Source: a virus. Taken from it: a DNA stretch of 59,800 nt. Location of the stretch: IMG/VR virus record IMGVR_UViG_3300044731_000564, positions 1 through 59,800 of that record; one strand, written 5' to 3'. Below the pieces are notes generated by a model. The model was given only the letters and a program-made list of their open reading frames with translations, searched no databases and was not told where the DNA came from. Made by a program: the position numbers and the translations under genes. Shown here piece by piece: positions 42,901 through 54,900 of this stretch. Numbering within the stretch: position 1 is the first letter of the stretch; each line of letters begins with the position of its first letter.

Positions 42901-43778
42901 ATTATGGTTGCCAAAACGAAGAGAGTATAATATTCAGAGATAACAAGTTTACCTTTTGGGATATTAAAAGAGGGTACATGGTTCAGTACGATGGACAACA
43001 ATCAATACCTATTTCAGACTTAGGGATAGGTAGTTACATTCAATCTCAATCAAAGACCGTAACAGCAAGTTTTAATAATTTCAGCCCTATACTCTACATT
43101 AAATTAAATGGTGGCTACGACCCTATTAACAACAGATACCTAATAACTACATTCCAAAGAACACTTAATAGTGCCGATGAAATCCATATAGAAGATGGAT
43201 ATACATTAGATAAACATAGGGCTACCTTTTCATTCGATTTAGATGCTCAAAATTGGGCTTCATTCTACCCTTTCATACCCGAATTTTATAGCAGAATAGA
43301 TGGCAGTAAGTTAGGTATGATAATGGTTACGTTCAGACAAGGTATTCCATATTTCCATAACAAGAAAGATGAAACTACATACAACACATTCTACGGAACT
43401 GAAACAAATCAGTACATAAAACCACTATGTAATCTATCATCAACTACCGTTAAGAACTTTTTAGGTATGGGGTACGATAGCAAGTTTAAGTCTAATGCAG
43501 TAGAAAGTATTGCATACGAAGCAGTAGAAGTTACAACAAGTAATGGTCAAATATCAAATATTCCCTTATCTTTGTTTAAATTTAAAGAGGGAGTGTACTA
43601 TTCATCATTCCTTAGAAATACATCTTTAGGTAAAACAATTTTAACAGGAGATAATTTAAAAGGTAAATTTGCAGAAGTAATGCTTAAACGAGATACTACA
43701 CAAAAGACAGTTTACAATGAATTACAAGAGGTATTCTTTTATATAACCCCAAGCGAACAAACAAATAAAAATGGTTAA
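39945..43778 (+). CDS. Large tail stabilisation/muzzle-like protein
   Basis: A 1277-residue beta-rich protein. It begins IQKVNPIKGIDIDSHASLADPNSVRFAKNVEVKN, the usual opening of large podoviral tail proteins that describe a list of strand repeats, and carries many W/Y/F-strand units that could form beta-propeller blades (for example QVTTVYDFVLTDEGDLVG..GSLYDIRRNEMYFFN). Residues about 100-150 contain another LDNFFTTLGFTV module like those in the preceding protein. Position after ring proteins and size suit the P22 gp10 / crAss-like stabilisation or muzzle protein. It overlaps its neighbours by 1 and 8 bp. Confidence 0.55.
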   Translation: MIQKVNPIKGIDIDSHASLADPNSVRFAKNVEVKNIGNDEYPTGENGGVVKPVLSNSTNFNTDILPRERTFTIDLSALDLTDPQLLYGYIVDYVETVSLETITVEADLDNFFTTLGFTVIGTQQYQITLVNEVWQKVTFIQSQVTTVYDFVLTDEGDLVGTNITIGSLYDIRRNEMYFFNRNNSGRHHIIVYNDKYEIYTKIIEAPILGFNYTHRVGYDIDLVEAKVLDDDELLDDGELKRLLYWTDGVNPPRKINVDKAIDGDYIDSSSGGLHYSSDDEFICAVKYPPDISPFVNFSARDSDVATNNIAFKNFQFRSKFLYDDNDYSTYSSISTLSFIADYAGIQFSLLPNYTNISFSAGSIIVRKVEIAYREGNTDDWRTYEIIDRSEIVSNSIYNYNPIDNTFEYNFYNNRGYSAIAIEQSEKLFDSHPILARTQDMLSNNTLAYGDILEGYDNIDLSVDTPTITVDYDDIDVQLIDLNSSIDIRFSAGGSGNTTGSVSIIKLSASSGTTSVIDTLPISQGVVGTTVIVNYPLSSIGTPVFNGDKIYVEVDITLKGTNLAIQSTSTFDGTLSNVQSPQPCGVGDFDVQMTANFGITLGITRVPFELQISNPCNSYNIITYEYTNGNLDFFNQLKQGGKYKFGLIGFDDANRSSFVSNIDDVYINSIVESGADKKVTLTLDFNNHVFPDWVKKISVCRTKNVLIDRSLGLGYLQTAIENVTYVGTDRITFEITDQNTFNSDNYFRTSTNYSYSDGDIVRFITNNNGTLNTDIIDRVIKSEDGVTFAVDWDLQLATPNVKNGDIVEIYTPAKQLTTDTYYEIGQRLALTETVGDNRVVNNSVTLETFDTYFTDRTYLGTSFLFESHSRADIIPDSQGEDIGRSNIENPNARQVWKPSLLRYSLVFNPDSFVNGLSSFDASRKKLFNRQYGNITKIYCNQSELHIFQIDNVFKSLINKRQIRQADGTIQLIASDEIISDPLDTLGDYGCQNEESIIFRDNKFTFWDIKRGYMVQYDGQQSIPISDLGIGSYIQSQSKTVTASFNNFSPILYIKLNGGYDPINNRYLITTFQRTLNSADEIHIEDGYTLDKHRATFSFDLDAQNWASFYPFIPEFYSRIDGSKLGMIMVTFRQGIPYFHNKKDETTYNTFYGTETNQYIKPLCNLSSTTVKNFLGMGYDSKFKSNAVESIAYEAVEVTTSNGQISNIPLSLFKFKEGVYYSSFLRNTSLGKTILTGDNLKGKFAEVMLKRDTTQKTVYNELQEVFFYITPSEQTNKNG

Positions 43779-44484
43779 TTTATTATTAGATATTTTTCAT
43801 GCAAATGAGGTGAATCATTATAATGCAATAGCACCTTTTGTAATTCCATTAGCAATAAGTGCAGCAACAAGTTTAGGTAAAGTAGCCTATGGTGCAGTTC
43901 AAGCAATTGGTGGCAATAAAAAGTTAAATCAATTAGAGAAGAACAGACCACAAAGGACTACCGACGAGAATATCCTTTACAATCAGAAGTTTGCAAGGGT
44001 AAATGCAGCTAATGGATTAGGTGGTTTAAACGATTATACAAATGATATAAACAGAACATACGCATCAAGTATAAACGCTATTTTAAGTGGCGGTGGAGAT
44101 ATTAACCAAGTAGCCGAACTAATGAGTGGAACTAATAATAGTTTTAATCAATTAATGAGGATGGATGCAGAGGCTAAATTAGCGAACCAAGATAAATTCA
44201 TAGCAGCAAACACAGCATTAGCTAATGAGAACATGGCTAATTGGGATTACAACATAAACATACCATTCCAACAGAAGTACGCAAGATATACACAAAGAAC
44301 AAATGCAGGTGCGCAGAATATAAACACAGGATTAGATGCTTTAGGGAAGACCGCATTAGCGGCAGCCACAGGTTTTTCACAAGATAATGATGGTAATTAT
44401 AAGTGGACAGGAGGAAAAGACGCAAGTTCTAATTATAACTCAACATACAATTCACAAACAGGAGAAGGAACTCTATATACATAA
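43771..44484 (+). CDS. Internal virion/ejection protein candidate
   Basis: A 237-residue protein: a small-residue hydrophobic stretch (IAPFVIPLAISAATSLGKVAYGAVQAI), then QLEKNRPQRTTDENILYNQKFARVNAANGLGG and an Ala/Asn-rich helical body. This is the style of small podoviral inner-core proteins that are ejected with the DNA. It is first of three consecutive internal-protein candidates. Confidence 0.55.
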   Translation: MVNLLLDIFHANEVNHYNAIAPFVIPLAISAATSLGKVAYGAVQAIGGNKKLNQLEKNRPQRTTDENILYNQKFARVNAANGLGGLNDYTNDINRTYASSINAILSGGGDINQVAELMSGTNNSFNQLMRMDAEAKLANQDKFIAANTALANENMANWDYNINIPFQQKYARYTQRTNAGAQNINTGLDALGKTALAAATGFSQDNDGNYKWTGGKDASSNYNSTYNSQTGEGTLYT

Positions 44485-45944
44485 TGGCAGAAAAATTTAC
44501 TATACTACCAAGCTTTGTAGGGCAAGAATCTAATACAGCAGTATTAAATGATAATGTCTTTGCTGATAAACTAATAGAAGCATCAAGGCTTAAATATGCA
44601 ATGGATGAAGCTAAACATCAAGCAGAACAAGAAAGGTTAGCAAAGTCAATAGACTTTAAGTCGGGGGATATACTACAAGTAGATATGGAGTATATTAATG
44701 GTCAAAGAGATGAATATTTAAAATGGATTTCTGCTAACACTGAATTATTAGCAAAACAAGACCCAATGACAGTTTCAAAGCAAAAGCAATGGAAGAATAA
44801 AATAGACACCCAAACAGATATAGCGATAGGAAGAAAGAAACAAGTAGATAATCAGCAAACATATCTTCAAACTGATGCAGCAAGAAGTTCGGGGTATGGA
44901 TTACAAGAAGATTTTGATGCAGTTAATAACTTTGCTAATACTCCAATGGGTGAATGGAAAGGGTATAATGCAAGAGATTTATATAACGAATTAACTTACT
45001 TTAAAGATTACAATATAGAAACACAAAAAACAGTTGATGATAAGGGATATACTAAGACTACAATAAACAAAACACCTTCCGAAGATATAATATCTATTGC
45101 AGACAAAAAGATTAATAGCCCCGAATACAATCAGTTAGTAGGACACTATTTAAAATTATCTAATGGTGCAAGAAACAAAACTACAATTGATGCTGATGTT
45201 GTATATTATGACCCCGAAGATTTTAAGAAAAATGGTGATATGGCAACACCTAAAGTAATTAAACTATCACAAATAACACCCGACAATATAGGAAGCATAG
45301 TTCCATATAAAAAATCAGCATTAGACGAAGCATATAAAAATCTTAAAGAGGAAGATAAGCAAGTTCCTTCAAGTAGTGGTGGAAGTGGTAGTGGTGGTAG
45401 CGATAATAAACCAATAACAAATTGGGTTTCTGATTGGACACTATCAATCGTTAATGACACTATAACGGGTGGCGTAGATGTGTTTGATTCAAGTTCAAAA
45501 ACAGTTTCGGGTAAAAGATTTAATGCACCAAGCGATTTAACAATGCCAATTGTAGGTTCTAAAAGTGGTGAAAAAGAAAGAGTTGTTGGTATATACAAGA
45601 AAAATAATGGGAAATACTATGTAATGAGAGATACTGATTTTTCTCTTAATAAAAGTGGTACTTATTCAATAAAAGAAGGCAAACAATTAGAAAGCGCTAA
45701 TAATGAAATAAAAAGTATGTGGACAGATGTAATTGCGCCTTATTATAGAAGCACATACGGAACTGCATCTGATACAGAATTAGAAAAATATAGATTACAA
45801 ATGTGGGAGAACAATCCACAAGAGGCTAATCAATTAGGAATACCAAAACCAATTAACTTTAACAACAACACAAGTACAACAAATAATACAAGCGGAAAGA
45901 AATATAAAGGATTAGATAAAAACGGAAACCCAATATTTGAATAA
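44484..45944 (+). CDS. Internal virion protein candidate
   Basis: A 486-residue charged, mainly helical protein in the first half (AEKFTILPSFVGQESNTAVLNDNVFADKLIEASRLKYAMDEAKHQAEQER...), with a Ser/Gly linker at about 292-306 and a beta-rich second half, ending KYKGLDKNGNPIFE. It overlaps its neighbours by 1 bp each side, as in a single assembly operon. No family named. Confidence 0.55.
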   Translation: MAEKFTILPSFVGQESNTAVLNDNVFADKLIEASRLKYAMDEAKHQAEQERLAKSIDFKSGDILQVDMEYINGQRDEYLKWISANTELLAKQDPMTVSKQKQWKNKIDTQTDIAIGRKKQVDNQQTYLQTDAARSSGYGLQEDFDAVNNFANTPMGEWKGYNARDLYNELTYFKDYNIETQKTVDDKGYTKTTINKTPSEDIISIADKKINSPEYNQLVGHYLKLSNGARNKTTIDADVVYYDPEDFKKNGDMATPKVIKLSQITPDNIGSIVPYKKSALDEAYKNLKEEDKQVPSSSGGSGSGGSDNKPITNWVSDWTLSIVNDTITGGVDVFDSSSKTVSGKRFNAPSDLTMPIVGSKSGEKERVVGIYKKNNGKYYVMRDTDFSLNKSGTYSIKEGKQLESANNEIKSMWTDVIAPYYRSTYGTASDTELEKYRLQMWENNPQEANQLGIPKPINFNNNTSTTNNTSGKKYKGLDKNGNPIFE

Positions 45945-48900
45945 TGCCAAATGAAGAATTAATATTAGACGAGCAAAAGAAGCAACAACTTGATAGTAAT
46001 ATCAAAAATATGCTATCTAATGGGGCAACACAAGAAGATGTAATGAGTTACGCATCAGACTTTAAAACAAAGTACGGTCAAAAAAAAAGTCTTATTGGAA
46101 ACACTACCTCAAAAACTTTGGAGAATGGTGTATCAGATACTCCGAAAGTTGAAGATTTTGCTTCACAAGCAGGTGGATGGAGTGGTGGAAACAAGGAACA
46201 AGCACAACCACAAACAAAGCCACAAGAATTAAAGACACCTGCCTATGGTGGGATGAAAGAGAAAATACAAGTTGTAGATAATAGTAAAGATATGACTTCA
46301 TCTGAAATGAATGAAGTCGATAAGAATATTCAAAAAACACTAATGAGAGGTCAAGGATTAGTGGTTGATGATAATGCTGTAATTCCCGATACATATACCG
46401 TTGATAGTGATGTTCAAAGTTTTTTAAGTGGTATTGAAACAGATAAAAAAGAAGAAGTAGGTAAATACTTATATAATTTAAAGATTGGGAATAAAGGTGA
46501 GTTTACTAAGCTATATGATAAATATTTACAAGGTGAGTTAACCGAAAATGATAAATTTAAAATAGAGAGTAGGGCAATAAATAACAAGTTGCAGACATTA
46601 GGGAATGATGCTAATATTTACAATAAAAGAAACGATATAGAATTAGCCAATAATTCAATAAAGGAATATAACGATTTAATAAATGTACAAAAGGAGATAA
46701 TAAAAAAATATCCTGATGTTTATAATAAAGAACAAGCGGTAATAAATAATCAAGCTGCTTTTGATGCACTTAAAGAAATAAATCCAATTACGGGTGGTAT
46801 TGCAGAAGGTCTTAATAACCTAAGAAATGTACCTGCAAAATTATTTGTTGATGCACCTGCTACTATGGCAAAATTCTTTAATGATAAACTTGAAGAAATG
46901 CAAGGTCTTGATGCAAATGCTTATAGTGGTGCTGACAAGGCTTATGATGCAATAAGAGAGTTTACAGATGATTATTTAAAAATTCCACAAACACAGAAAC
47001 CATTATTTAACGATAAAGGTAATTTAGACTACCAACAAGTAATACCTAAAACAGTACAGACATTAGGCGATATGGCTGCCTTAATGATAATGGGTGGGAG
47101 ATTAGGTGCTATTGGGGAAGGTGCTGTATTAGCCAAAGGAACGGCTGATGCAATAGGACTAACAGTAGCAGGTTATTTATCACAAGTTACAGATTATTAT
47201 GATTCAGCAAAAGAATTAGATTTAAGCGATACTGATGCAAGACAATATGCAGAGAATGGTGCTTTTGCTAATGCTATGTTAGAAAATGTAAATCCGAATT
47301 TAAAATTTCTTAGAAATACAAATGCTATTCCTACTGCAATAGAAGAATTAATAAAACAAGGAATAAAGCCAACGGCAGGTGAAATAGCAAAGAAAATATT
47401 AACAGAAGTAGGACAAGAAAATGCACAAGAACTATTACAGTCATTAAGTGATTTAATGGCAGGTGTAGCAGCTAACCAACAAGCAGGTAAGCAACTATTT
47501 GATAGCCAACTATCACCTGAAAACATAAAAGAAACTGTAATACTTACAACATTAGTAACAGCACTTGCAGGTGGTGCTAATATATCAATGGAGAACCTTC
47601 AAAGAAAGGAATCTAAATATGCTTTAATGCAATACTTTAAAAATAAACCTACCGAAGTATTAGATGCAATAAATACACAAGTTCAGAATGGTTCAATTAC
47701 ACAAGCACAAGCAGATAAATTACAAATAGATTTAACAAAGCAAACAATCACTCAATCTAAAACACCAACTAATTTATCTGACGAACAAAAAATTGAAGTT
47801 CAACCATTATTAGAACAAAAACAAGAACTTGTAAAAGAACAAGAGAAAGTAGATGATGCCTTTAAGGGTAGTTTTAAAGAACAGATAGAAGTTATTGACA
47901 ATAAAATAAACGAAATAGCAAAACCAAAATTAGAAGAAATAAAACTTGAAGAAACAAAACCCGAAGCACCTAAACAAGAAGTAATATCAGAAGAAGACTA
48001 CGATGGACTAATAGTAATGCGAAATATAGGCATTTTAGAGGAAGGTGAAGCTGAAAAAATAAAAGCATACGAAGACAGTTTAGATAAAAATTTACAAGTA
48101 AATACAACCGACAATGGCAAAGAAAAAGGGCAAGAAGAAGATGTGTTAAGCACTCAAACCCCAATCCAAGAAGATATAGCAACTGAACCCGTAAGTTCTG
48201 ATGTTATGTCTGAAACACCTACTGAATTAAGAGATGTAGAGAGTACGGCTAAAGCGTTGGCGAAAATTGGGATTACGTCAAAAATACCTGCATCATCTGA
48301 ATACAAAAGAACTGAACCAAAGGAAGTTTCCGAAGCCTACCACAAAGCCAAAGCAGATGGTAGCAACCCTGAATTAGTGAATGCAGTAGAATCCCTACTA
48401 TCTAAAGAACAAACACCAAAATCAGAAAACAAAAAAGTTGATGTAGTAGGTAGTGGTGTAGTAGATAATAAAACAAAGCAACAGTTGTTGGATGAAAGGC
48501 TTGATAAAATAAAAGAAATAAAGGATAAGGCGGAAGGCACAAGAGAGGAAAGGACGAAACGGTATAAGGAGTTGGTAAATGAATTAGGTGATGAAACTGC
48601 CGCTTTAAAAAAGTTACAGGAAGAAATAAACGCAAGGGCAAAAAAAGAGATTGATAAGCTACCTGAATTGCCTAAAACAGAGAGTGAAGTAATCAATGAA
48701 AAAGGGGAGAATGATTTTAAAAAGATAAAAAAGGATTTAGGGTTTAAGTCAAATGATTATAGTTGGGGCAAAAGCCCTATGGATGAAGATATGGGCGATA
48801 TGCTTTTAAGCAAGGATAAAGAATCTGTTATTTTCATAAAGCCAAATGAAGTTGAAGTTTACGATGAGAAAAATGACCAAACAGATACTATTACAAATGG

Positions 48901-51900
48901 TGTAAAAATTGAATTAGTTTCAACTAAAGAAAGTTCAAGAGGTAAAGGGAAGGCAAAGGAAATGGTGCAGAAAGTTACCGATTGGGCAGATAAAAACAAT
49001 ACCGATTTACATTTAGACATTGCCCCACAGGATAAATCAACAACAGAAGCTGGACTTAAAAAATTATACGAATCATTTGGATTTGAATTTGATGGCATAC
49101 ATGGAATTAGAAAACCAAAAGCAGTAGAACAATCCATTGAAAATAAATCTATACCTAAATCCCTAAATGAAATAAAAAGTGGTATCTTTGCGTATGGGAA
49201 AGATAATAGTAAAACGACTAAGCGAATACAATACTTGGGGGCAAATGAAAGCACGTTGCCTAAACAAGACGCACAAGAACTTCAAAGATTACGGGGGGAG
49301 AGGGATAGCTATATCTCCGAATTGGATAAACAACTTCAATCAATTTCTGATAGATATGGGGAGCAGACCGACCCCGAAACATTCAATAGAGAGGATAGAC
49401 AACAATGGGGATTACTGCAAAGAGAATTGCAAGTGGTCGGACAAAGTAGAACAAAGTTGGAACAGGAGAACTACTCTAAAAGTAGAGTACAAGGGGGAAA
49501 TGGTAACAATGCTGTATCTGCAACAAATAACGGGGATAAAACACAGGAGATTAAGGGCAAGGATATTCGAGCAGAATATGACAGTAGAGGAGGCAGTAGC
49601 GAAACCACTAATGAATTGCGGGAGAAAGATAAAAGCGAACAATCCCTACCCACCCAAGAAGTAAAAGTAGAGGGAGATGCACTAAAAAATGTAGAATACA
49701 GTTTAATGCGACCAAAGACCAATGTATTAGTTTATGTTTCTCCCGAAAAATTATTAGAACAAGCAGCAAAAGATAATCCCGATTTTGATGTAACAAATAA
49801 GAAAAATCAAATAGGTAATCGTGTTCAAAAGGCAAAAGATTTTATAAATAATTACATTAAAGATAATAGGTGGATTAATCCTAAGACAAGAGAAAGAGGT
49901 AATACTAAAGTTAAATTTGAACCAAGCCAAGTAAGCGTTAATGATGGTAAAATAGGCTTTGAAGATGGCAGACATAGAGTTCTTGCTGCAAAAGAAATGG
50001 GATTAACTTCTGTTGGTATAGAAGTACCCAAAGAGCAAGAACAATATTTTAAAAGTAAGTTTTCAAATGTAAAAGTAGAACAAAACAAAAAAGAACTATC
50101 TAATACTTCCGATAAAAAAGACATGAAAGAAGAACGTGTCGAAAAGGTGGGTTCTGAAACATATAGAAATACAAAACATAAAGAAGGCAGAACTAAGACT
50201 AAAACTATTGCCGATGGAACTCAAATAAAAGGAACTTATAAAATAGTTTCTTCCGACGATGTATTAGCATCTCATAATGAAGAAACATTTTCTAAAACAA
50301 AGGGGTTTCCAACCGATGAAAAAGGGAATACTGTAAACGATAGAAATTATGAAACAGATATAAACGCACAATCAGAAGTAGGTATAATTGCAGAAAACCT
50401 CGATGATAGAGCAATTTCTCAAACACCAATAGTTACTAAAGATGGGATTATAGTTGATGGTAATAACCGAACTATGAGCCGTAAACTTGCAGCTAAAAAC
50501 GGTACTGATGCAAATTATATTCAAGCACTAAAAGAAAATGCAGACCTATATGGATTTACAGAAGAAGATGTTGATGCAGTAAAAAATCCAATGTTGGTAT
50601 TTGAGGCTAAAGAAGATTTACCTTATACTACTAAAACATTTTCACGTTTCAACAAAGAAGAAAAGAAAGCTAAATCACCAAGAGAGAAAGCAGTTGAAAT
50701 AAGCAAAACAATAAGCGATAGAGCAAGAAGAATTATTGCAGAAATATACGAAAACGCAGAAACTCCAAGTGATGTAACAAGCGACCCAAAGAAAGTAAGC
50801 GAATTAAAAAAGATATTTATTGATGAGGGGATAATTCAAACAAATGAATTGCCTAAATATTTTAATTTAGAAACAGGAACGGCTACAAGAGATGGAGTTT
50901 CTTTTATTGAAACGATATTAATGGGTAGCGCATTAGATGAAAATACCATTCGCACATTAGATATGGATGGTATGGGGAATGTTAGAAATATCATATTAAA
51001 ATCAGTTGTTAGTCTAACTAAAAATGCAGCACTAAAAGAAGATTCATTACAACCTAATATACTAAAAGGAATAGAATTAGTATCTAAGGCAAAAGCATCT
51101 AAAACATCTGTACTTAGCCTTATTGGACAACTTCAAATTTATGAGATTAGCAATTATAGTTCAGAAGACTTAGCTATTGCAATACTATTAGAAGGTAAAG
51201 GGTTTAATGACTTTTTAAAAATTTATAATTCCGAAGTAGGAACAGAATCTTTGTTTTACGGAAAAATGACAAAGGATAAATTAATCGACAATTTACTTAA
51301 TCAAAAAATAAAAAACTATGAACAAGTTAGAAAAAATTTACGCAATGATGCCGAACAAGGAAAGGGAGAAGTTCAAGATGGCAATGGAAATATTGGACAA
51401 GAAGACAAAGGAAGCGAAGCAAATAAAGGAGAAAAAGAAAATAAAATAGAAGATGAAGGTAGTGTTGATAGAGAGAAAGGTGTTCCTTTTATAAAAAAGA
51501 TATTTGATAAAATTAGAAGTATAACAAAATTAAATAAAGTACAACATAATAGACTTTTTGATATTGATACTAAATTATCAAAAGAAATTGCGGATGCTTA
51601 TGAAAAAATGAAGCACAACCCTAATAACCCTAAAGTAAAGAAAGCTTATAAGGCAATGGTTGAAGAAACAAAGCAACAATATGACGCTTTGATTGAAGGG
51701 GGATTAAAAGCAGAAAGATGGACAGGCAAAGGAGAGCCTTATGCAAATTCAAAAGAAATGCTAAGTGATTTAAAGGAAAACAATCATTTATGGTTTCTAC
51801 CAAATGAAAGTGCGTTTGGAGATAAAGATGCAGCTACAAAATATAAAGACAATATTGGTTTACAAGATTCAGGTATTACTATTGATGGGAAACCATTAAC

Positions 51901-54900
51901 TAATTCGGAAGTATTTAGAATTGTTCACGATGCGGTTCATGGAATAAACGGAAGTGAATTTGGCGCAATAGGAGAAGAAAATGCTACACTACAACATTTA
52001 TCAATGTATTCTGATGAAGCGTTACCTGCCGTAGTTGCACAAACAAGAGGGCAAAATAGTTGGGTTAATTTTTCAGGGGTTAACGATTCTGCAAATGCTA
52101 AATTTAAAGAAGCGGCTAAACTTGAAAAAGAAGGTAAATATGATGAAGCAAAAAAAATTAGGGAAGAAGCGCAAAAAGAGTTTACATTTGCAGAACCGAA
52201 AATAGGATTATTACCAAATAAATATAATTTTAGATACTATGGAACAAAAAACGCAGAACTCGCAAGTAAAGAGAGAACTAACACCCGAAGTGGAGATGGT
52301 AATAAGGGAGAATCCAAGCCATTACCTACACTCGGATATGGAAAGAATGTGGCAAGAGAATCAAAATCTTTCAGTTCAAGAAGCAATAGCGAAGGTAGAA
52401 CGATTCGCACAAGCTATGGGGATATAGTTCCTAAAGCAATACATACAGTTAAGCAATCGTTAGTTGATGGAATAAAAAAAGCATTCCCTAAAGCAACTAT
52501 TGATAAAGAACTTTTTGAAGTAGATGCTGATATTTTCCATAAAGCAGCCACAAAAGCGAAATCTGTAAATGAGTTCGGTGCAGCAGTAGATGTGTTGTCA
52601 CCAAAAGAATATTCTAAATATAGACTGTTTATAACAGAAGATGGATTGACAGGCATAGCACTATCACCTAACGGTGATTTGGGAAGCGGTTTTGATATGT
52701 CGGGCAAACCAAGAAGATTACCTCAACTATTAGTATTAGGCATTGAAAATGGAGCAACTCACGCCAATGCTTTCCACACAATACTTCCAAACTATTATAC
52801 TGCATTTGGATTTAAGCCCGTTGCACGTAATCTTTGGAACGATGCTTTAAAGCCCGAAGATTGGAATTATGAAACATTTAAGGATTTTAACAATGGCAGA
52901 CCCGATGTAGTTCACTTTATTTGGGATGGTGGCGATAGAAACACTATACATGAACGTATAGGTCAATTTGATAACTATAACGACTACCATAAAGAGCAAA
53001 CACCTGTAATTAACACATGGAAGGAAGCGCAAGAAATTGTACAACAATCCCTCAAAGAAACACCTACATCAGAAAAACAAAACAAAATATCCGATGCAGC
53101 CAACAAACTTGCAGATGACTTTGCAAAGAAGTTCAAGTCATCACCACCACCTAAGTTCTATGATAAGGATGGTAACGAAATGCAGATATTTACAAAGGGG
53201 GCAACGTGGAATGATATGGTTGATGCTATCGCAGAAGGAATTAGACAAGCAGGTAAAGTAGCACAAGGAGCAGTAGATATAGCAAAGGTAATTAGCGAAT
53301 ACCTTGAAAGTCAAAAGTGGTTTCAAGATTTAACCGATGCCAATAAAAAAATAATTACCGAAAGAGTAAAGTCTAAGTTCTTAGAGGAAAAATCAAAGGA
53401 GATAAAACCACCTGTTGAACCACCTACTGAAAATAAAAAAGAATTAGATAGTGAAGAATTATTACCTGACGATAAAGCATTTTTAAAAAGAGTAGCTACA
53501 TCTACTAACATATCTAAAGAAGCAAAAGATATTTTAGAGAAAGAAGGTTTAAAATATGTTCCGAGAAGTTGGGATGAAGCAAAGAAAATTGCACAAGAAT
53601 TAAAAAAAGAATTTACTGAAAGAGAACTGTTATCAATGATTGATAATGGCAAATTCAATAATGATATAGGAACATTTATCATGGCTGAAATGATGAATGA
53701 TTCTATGTTATTAGAAGAAAAAGCAGATACACCCGAAGCAAGACTAAAGGCTGCCGAAAAATCAGCAAGGCTATATATTAAAGCAGATGAAATATTTAGA
53801 GGTTGGGGTAGGGGTATTAATGCTATTCGTGCTTTCTATCGTGATTCACCATTAGGAGTAGTTTTAAAAACTAAAAAACAATGGGAGGAAAGAGTTGATA
53901 ATGCGCTTAAAGGTCAAGAAAAAACAATCAAAGAATTATTAGATGATATTAAAGATTCAGATGAGTTTAGAGATTTCTTGAATGAAGAAGTTAATAAAAA
54001 ATTAAAGAACAAAAAGCCTATAATTAACAAGGCAAGACACAAGAAGATAATTGACTTTTTTGATTCTTTGAAGTCCACTAAAGCAGACCCCAATAAGCCA
54101 CAAGCATCATCTATTATACCACCACAAATTTTAGATAACGCAATAGAGTTTATGAAACAAGCAACATTAGCAGGGTCTTCTGTTAATGATATTATTAGGT
54201 ATGGTATTGAACACATAAACTCAAACATAAAAGAGGCGTGGGATGAGAATGAATTTAGAAAAAAGTTTGAGCCAAAGATTCAACAGTTAATTGATTCATT
54301 AGAAGAAAATGATTGGAATAGTGTTATGCAATCATTAAAGACTAAGAATAAACAAGCCAAAGTTTCTGTTACAACAAAATATACTAACCTATTAAATAAC
54401 ATTAAGAAACTTTCATCAAATGAAAGAGCATCAATGGTTAGAGGGTTAATAGGTAATTTATATTCAGATAAGATAATAACTAAAGAACAGTTATCGGACT
54501 ATGTAAATAACGAAATAGATTTACAAGATATTATAGAAAGTCTTGATGATACAAATAAGGAATTAGTTATAAGTAAATTAAATCAACTATCAACTACTAT
54601 TGTATCAGCAAAAGAAGGAGCAAAAGGAGATGTTAATGTAACCGATATATTAAGGCAGAGGAAAGAAATGCTTGACAGGTGGAGAACTAAATTAGATAAA
54701 TTAGAACCACAAAAGAGAGATGATTTTCTTAGAAAAATAATGAATAAGGTTATAGAAGCAGGTGGATTAGAGTATGATGATTTTAGACAAATGTATGCAG
54801 AGGCAATAGGTCTTCCTGTAATGACAGATGAAATTGCAGCTAAGATTAAAGAACTTGTATTAAATAAAAATAAATTTGTAGAATCATTTAACAAGGCTAA

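Noticed and set aside
48106-48150. Short MAKKKGKKKMC-type +1-frame ORF in the giant gene
   Set aside because: Only 11 codons; too short to distinguish from chance in Lys-rich sequence.
53037-53261. Another +1-frame ORF inside the giant gene (74 aa)
   Set aside because: Its translation is rich in Ser, His and Lys runs with no helix pattern, while the giant frame there is natural-looking protein; treated as a shadow.
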